The position numbers were made by a program, and so were the translations under genes. DNA of 6,955 nucleotides. Source: Anaerolineales bacterium (GTDB lineage: Bacteria > Chloroflexota > Anaerolineae > Anaerolineales > Villigracilaceae). A model generated the notes under the pieces. It was not told the origin of the DNA. It made no database searches and worked only from the letters and a program-made list of their open reading frames with translations. How positions within the stretch are numbered: the first letter of the stretch is position 1; every line of letters starts with the position of its first letter. Positions 5,588-6,955 of the stretch are shown piece by piece. The stretch spans positions 1 through 6,955 of the forward strand of contig WGAD01000210.1 in the NCBI GenBank assembly GCA_015489255.1. The letters are read 5' to 3'.

Positions 5588-6661
5588 CTACTCCTGAGGC
5601 GGAGCAATGAACCCGCCGCCCAACACCCGATCGCCCTGGTAAAAGACTGCCGCCTGCCCGGGCGTAATGTCGCGCAACGGTTGGTCGAAGCGGACTTCTG
5701 CTTCGCGCGAGCCGCACGGGATCACCAGGGCTGCTGCTGGCCGCGCCTTGTAACGGATTTTGACCTCGGCGCGCAGCGGCGCGCCAGGGGGAGAGCCATC
5801 CAGCCAGTTGACCCGTACCGCCCGCAAGCGATCGCTGCCCAACGCTTCCCGCTCGCCGACGATGAGCGCATTCCGCCGGACGTCTTTTTCCAATACATAC
5901 AGCGGCTGCGGCCAGGCGATGCCCAGCCCTTTGCGCTGCCCGATGGTATAGGCCGCCAGACCGCGATGTTCACCCAGTTTTCGCCCGTCGCGCAGCAAGA
6001 TGGGGCCAGGTCGCAGGGTCTGCGGTGCATAACGCCGCAGGAAGTCGCGGTAGTCACCGCCGGAAAGAAAACACAAATCCTGGCTGTCTGCCTGAAACGC
6101 CGTCGGGAAGCGGTATTTTCGCGCCAGGGCGCGGATCTTCTGCTTGGTGTAGCCGCCCACAGGAAAGAGCGCGTGCTGCAAGTTTTCCTGGGTGAGGACG
6201 TGCAACACATACGACTGGTCTTTGGCCGGATCCACCCCGCGCCACAGTTCCACCCGTCCATCCTCCCGCTGCACGCGGCGCACATAGTGGCCGGTCGCCA
6301 GGTAATCTGCCCCGCGGGCGCGCGCTTCCTGCCACAAAAGCCCCCAGCGGATCTGACGGTTGCACACCAGGCAGGGGTTGGGCGTTTCCCCGGCGGCCAG
6401 CGCATCGAGGAAATAGCCCACCACCACCTCGCGGAAAGGCTCAGCCACGTCGAGCACTTCAAAAGGGATGTGCAGCTGCCGGGCCACATGCGCCGCCAGT
6501 TGCATAGCGTCCGGCGTACAGCAGGCATTGCTGCCTTCCATCCCCGGCTGCGACCATAAGCGCAGCATCATGCCGAACACCTCATGCCCGGCTTCCTTCA
6601 ACAAAGCGGCGGCAACCGAGGAATCTACGCCGCCAGAAAGAGCGATGACCACGCGCGCCAT
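5588..6661 (-). CDS. mnmA: tRNA-specific 2-thiouridylase MnmA
   Basis: 357 residues, complete. This cytoplasmic enzyme adenylates and then thiolates C2 of U34 in tRNAs for Lys, Glu and Gln, taking sulfur relayed from a cysteine desulfurase. The N-terminal PP-loop ATPase domain has S-G-G-V-D-S-S (9-15). The tRNA-interaction motif T-P-N-P-C-L-V-C-N (93-101) contains Cys97, matching E. coli Cys102, and the second catalytic cysteine is Cys197 in Q-D-L-C-F, matching E. coli Cys199. D-Q-S-Y-V-L (148-153) and the G-Q-R-K-G-L-G-I block (241-248) are also family hallmarks, followed by the C-terminal beta-barrel. Residues Cys47-Cys48 in N-A-C-C-T are an extra pair common in one bacterial subgroup. Start: ATG 6661 with AAGGAG (6667-6672) 5 nt upstream. 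It appears to be transcribed alone, from a promoter near 6760, and converges on csp. Confidence 0.97.
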   Translation of the reverse strand: MARVVIALSGGVDSSVAAALLKEAGHEVFGMMLRLWSQPGMEGSNACCTPDAMQLAAHVARQLHIPFEVLDVAEPFREVVVGYFLDALAAGETPNPCLVCNRQIRWGLLWQEARARGADYLATGHYVRRVQREDGRVELWRGVDPAKDQSYVLHVLTQENLQHALFPVGGYTKQKIRALARKYRFPTAFQADSQDLCFLSGGDYRDFLRRYAPQTLRPGPILLRDGRKLGEHRGLAAYTIGQRKGLGIAWPQPLYVLEKDVRRNALIVGEREALGSDRLRAVRVNWLDGSPPGAPLRAEVKIRYKARPAAALVIPCGSREAEVRFDQPLRDITPGQAAVFYQGDRVLGGGFIAPPQE

Positions 6662-6755
6662 ATCTTCTCCTTGAGGGTCTGTCCGCAGGCAGCCGGTCGT
6701 GTCGAGTCGCGCACTTTCTTTTTGACTACACGAAAACAGCAGCGCCTTGCTTTAA

Positions 6756-6764
6756 ATTTTACCA
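6756..6764 (-). promoter_or_regulatory. Probable extended -10 promoter of mnmA
   Basis: The minus strand reads TGGTAAAAT: TAAAAT (6756-6761) with a TGn extension, in an AT-rich pocket of an otherwise GC-rich region. The transcript start would be near 6749, giving a leader of about 88 nt. No -35 match is seen at 16-18 bp. A strong palindrome (6780-6805) covers the place where a -35 or upstream regulator site would be. Confidence 0.5.
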
Positions 6765-6779
6765 TTGCATCCTGGCACT

Positions 6780-6805
6780 GCTGGCTGATGCCCTGCTCAG
6801 CCAGC
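6780..6805. repeat. Palindromic repeat unit 1, upstream of mnmA
   Basis: A perfect 9-bp inverted repeat GCTGGCTGA (6780-6788) / TCAGCCAGC (6797-6805) around an 8-nt centre. Neither strand has a T-run after the stem, so it is not a terminator. Its right half, 6790-6806, matches 6925-6941 at 15 of 17 positions, which ties it to unit 3. Confidence 0.7.
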
Positions 6806-6818
6806 GGACGCCCCCTAA

Positions 6819-6836
6819 CGCGAAATTCATTTCGCG
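6819..6836. repeat. Palindrome CGCGAAAT-TC-ATTTCGCG
   Basis: A perfect 8-bp inverted repeat with a 2-nt centre. It lies between repeat units 1 and 2, about 60 bp upstream of the mnmA -10. It could be an operator for a dimeric regulator or the boundary of a repeat element. No regulator is identifiable. Confidence 0.5.
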
Positions 6837-6846
6837 CCCTTGCTCA

Positions 6847-6888
6847 CGCTGGTTGAGTGACGCCGAAGGCATCGTACCGAAACCAGCG
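6847..6888. repeat. Palindromic repeat unit 2
   Basis: The ends CGCTGGTT (6847-6854) and AACCAGCG (6881-6888) are perfect inverted repeats. An inner stem GACGCC / GGCATC around GAA has one mismatch, so the 42-nt unit folds as an interrupted hairpin. Its reverse complement aligns with unit 3 (shared core GGTACG...CTCA). Short units of this GGTTGAGT...CGAAACC type recur between genes in some bacterial genomes; recurrence cannot be tested in this window. Confidence 0.6.
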
Positions 6889-6904
6889 GTTTGACCCGCG
6901 CCGA

Positions 6905-6938
6905 TGGCTTTGGTACGGGCCGGCGCCCTACTCAGCCA
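6905..6938. repeat. Palindromic repeat unit 3, inverted relative to unit 2
   Basis: Outer arms TGGCT (6905-6909) / AGCCA (6934-6938) and an inner stem GGGC (6917-6920) / GCCC (6925-6928). Read on the plus strand it resembles the reverse complement of unit 2, with TTGGTACG and TACTCAGCC at equivalent places. Units 2 and 3 thus form a convergent pair separated by about 16 nt. Confidence 0.55.
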
Positions 6939-6940
6939 AC

Positions 6941-6955
6941 GAAAACCCCGCAGGG
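6941..6955 (-). terminator. Possible 3' half of a terminator, cut by the right edge
   Basis: The minus strand begins CCCTGCGGGGTTTTC. A GC-rich arm followed by TTTT is what the second half of an intrinsic terminator looks like. If so, a minus-strand gene ends just beyond the edge, and its first arm (CCCCGCAGGG or similar) lies outside the window. Confidence 0.35.

Noticed and set aside
5681..6559. Plus-strand open frame (292 codons) antisense to mnmA
   Set aside because: MnmA is complete with all catalytic motifs on the minus strand; this frame has no family features.
6780..6941. Repeat cluster considered as a CRISPR array
   Set aside because: Units differ in length, sequence and orientation, with no constant direct repeat or regular spacer size.

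Overview
The window is a compact, high-GC bacterial chromosomal segment. It carries seven protein genes, six on the minus strand and one (a cold-shock protein) on the plus strand. Gene content and protein style suggest a Chloroflexota (Anaerolineae-like) bacterium: the MnmA variant with an N-A-C-C-T segment after the PP-loop domain, a TrmI-type tRNA methyltransferase, and a lipoprotein joining a thioredoxin fold to a cyclophilin. This assignment rests on family resemblance only and is tentative.

Layout, read on the minus strand from right to left. (1) 6662-6955 is a gene-free, palindrome-rich stretch with at least three related repeat units. It ends in a probable promoter for mnmA (5588-6661), the tRNA 2-thiouridylase. 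(2) csp (5306-5515, +) converges on mnmA and is bounded by a hairpin terminator. Its own leader holds a near-consensus promoter and, unusually, a complete intrinsic terminator upstream of the start codon. (3) trmI (4220-5071, -), divergent from csp, is followed by a TlpA/ResA-like membrane-anchored thioredoxin (3564-4160, -). A terminator at 3532-3557 closes this pair. (4) A second minus-strand transcription unit starts at an extended -10 promoter placed so that the mRNA would begin at the start codon. It encodes a membrane-anchored HExxH metallopeptidase (2002-3480), a DsbA-fold/cyclophilin lipoprotein (945-2183) and a PrsW-like membrane protease (1-943, cut by the window edge).

The right half is RNA-centred: two tRNA modification enzymes and an RNA chaperone. 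The left half is envelope-centred: an extracytoplasmic thioredoxin, a zinc peptidase, a lipoprotein foldase and an intramembrane protease. The three-gene left unit is the best candidate here for an undescribed system: a protease, a foldase and a regulatory-type protease that would all act at or outside the membrane. Its most striking structural feature is a 182-bp out-of-frame overlap between the peptidase C-terminus and the lipoprotein signal peptide and linker. The second candidate is the csp leader attenuator, which could let a cold-shock protein control its own transcription by antitermination.
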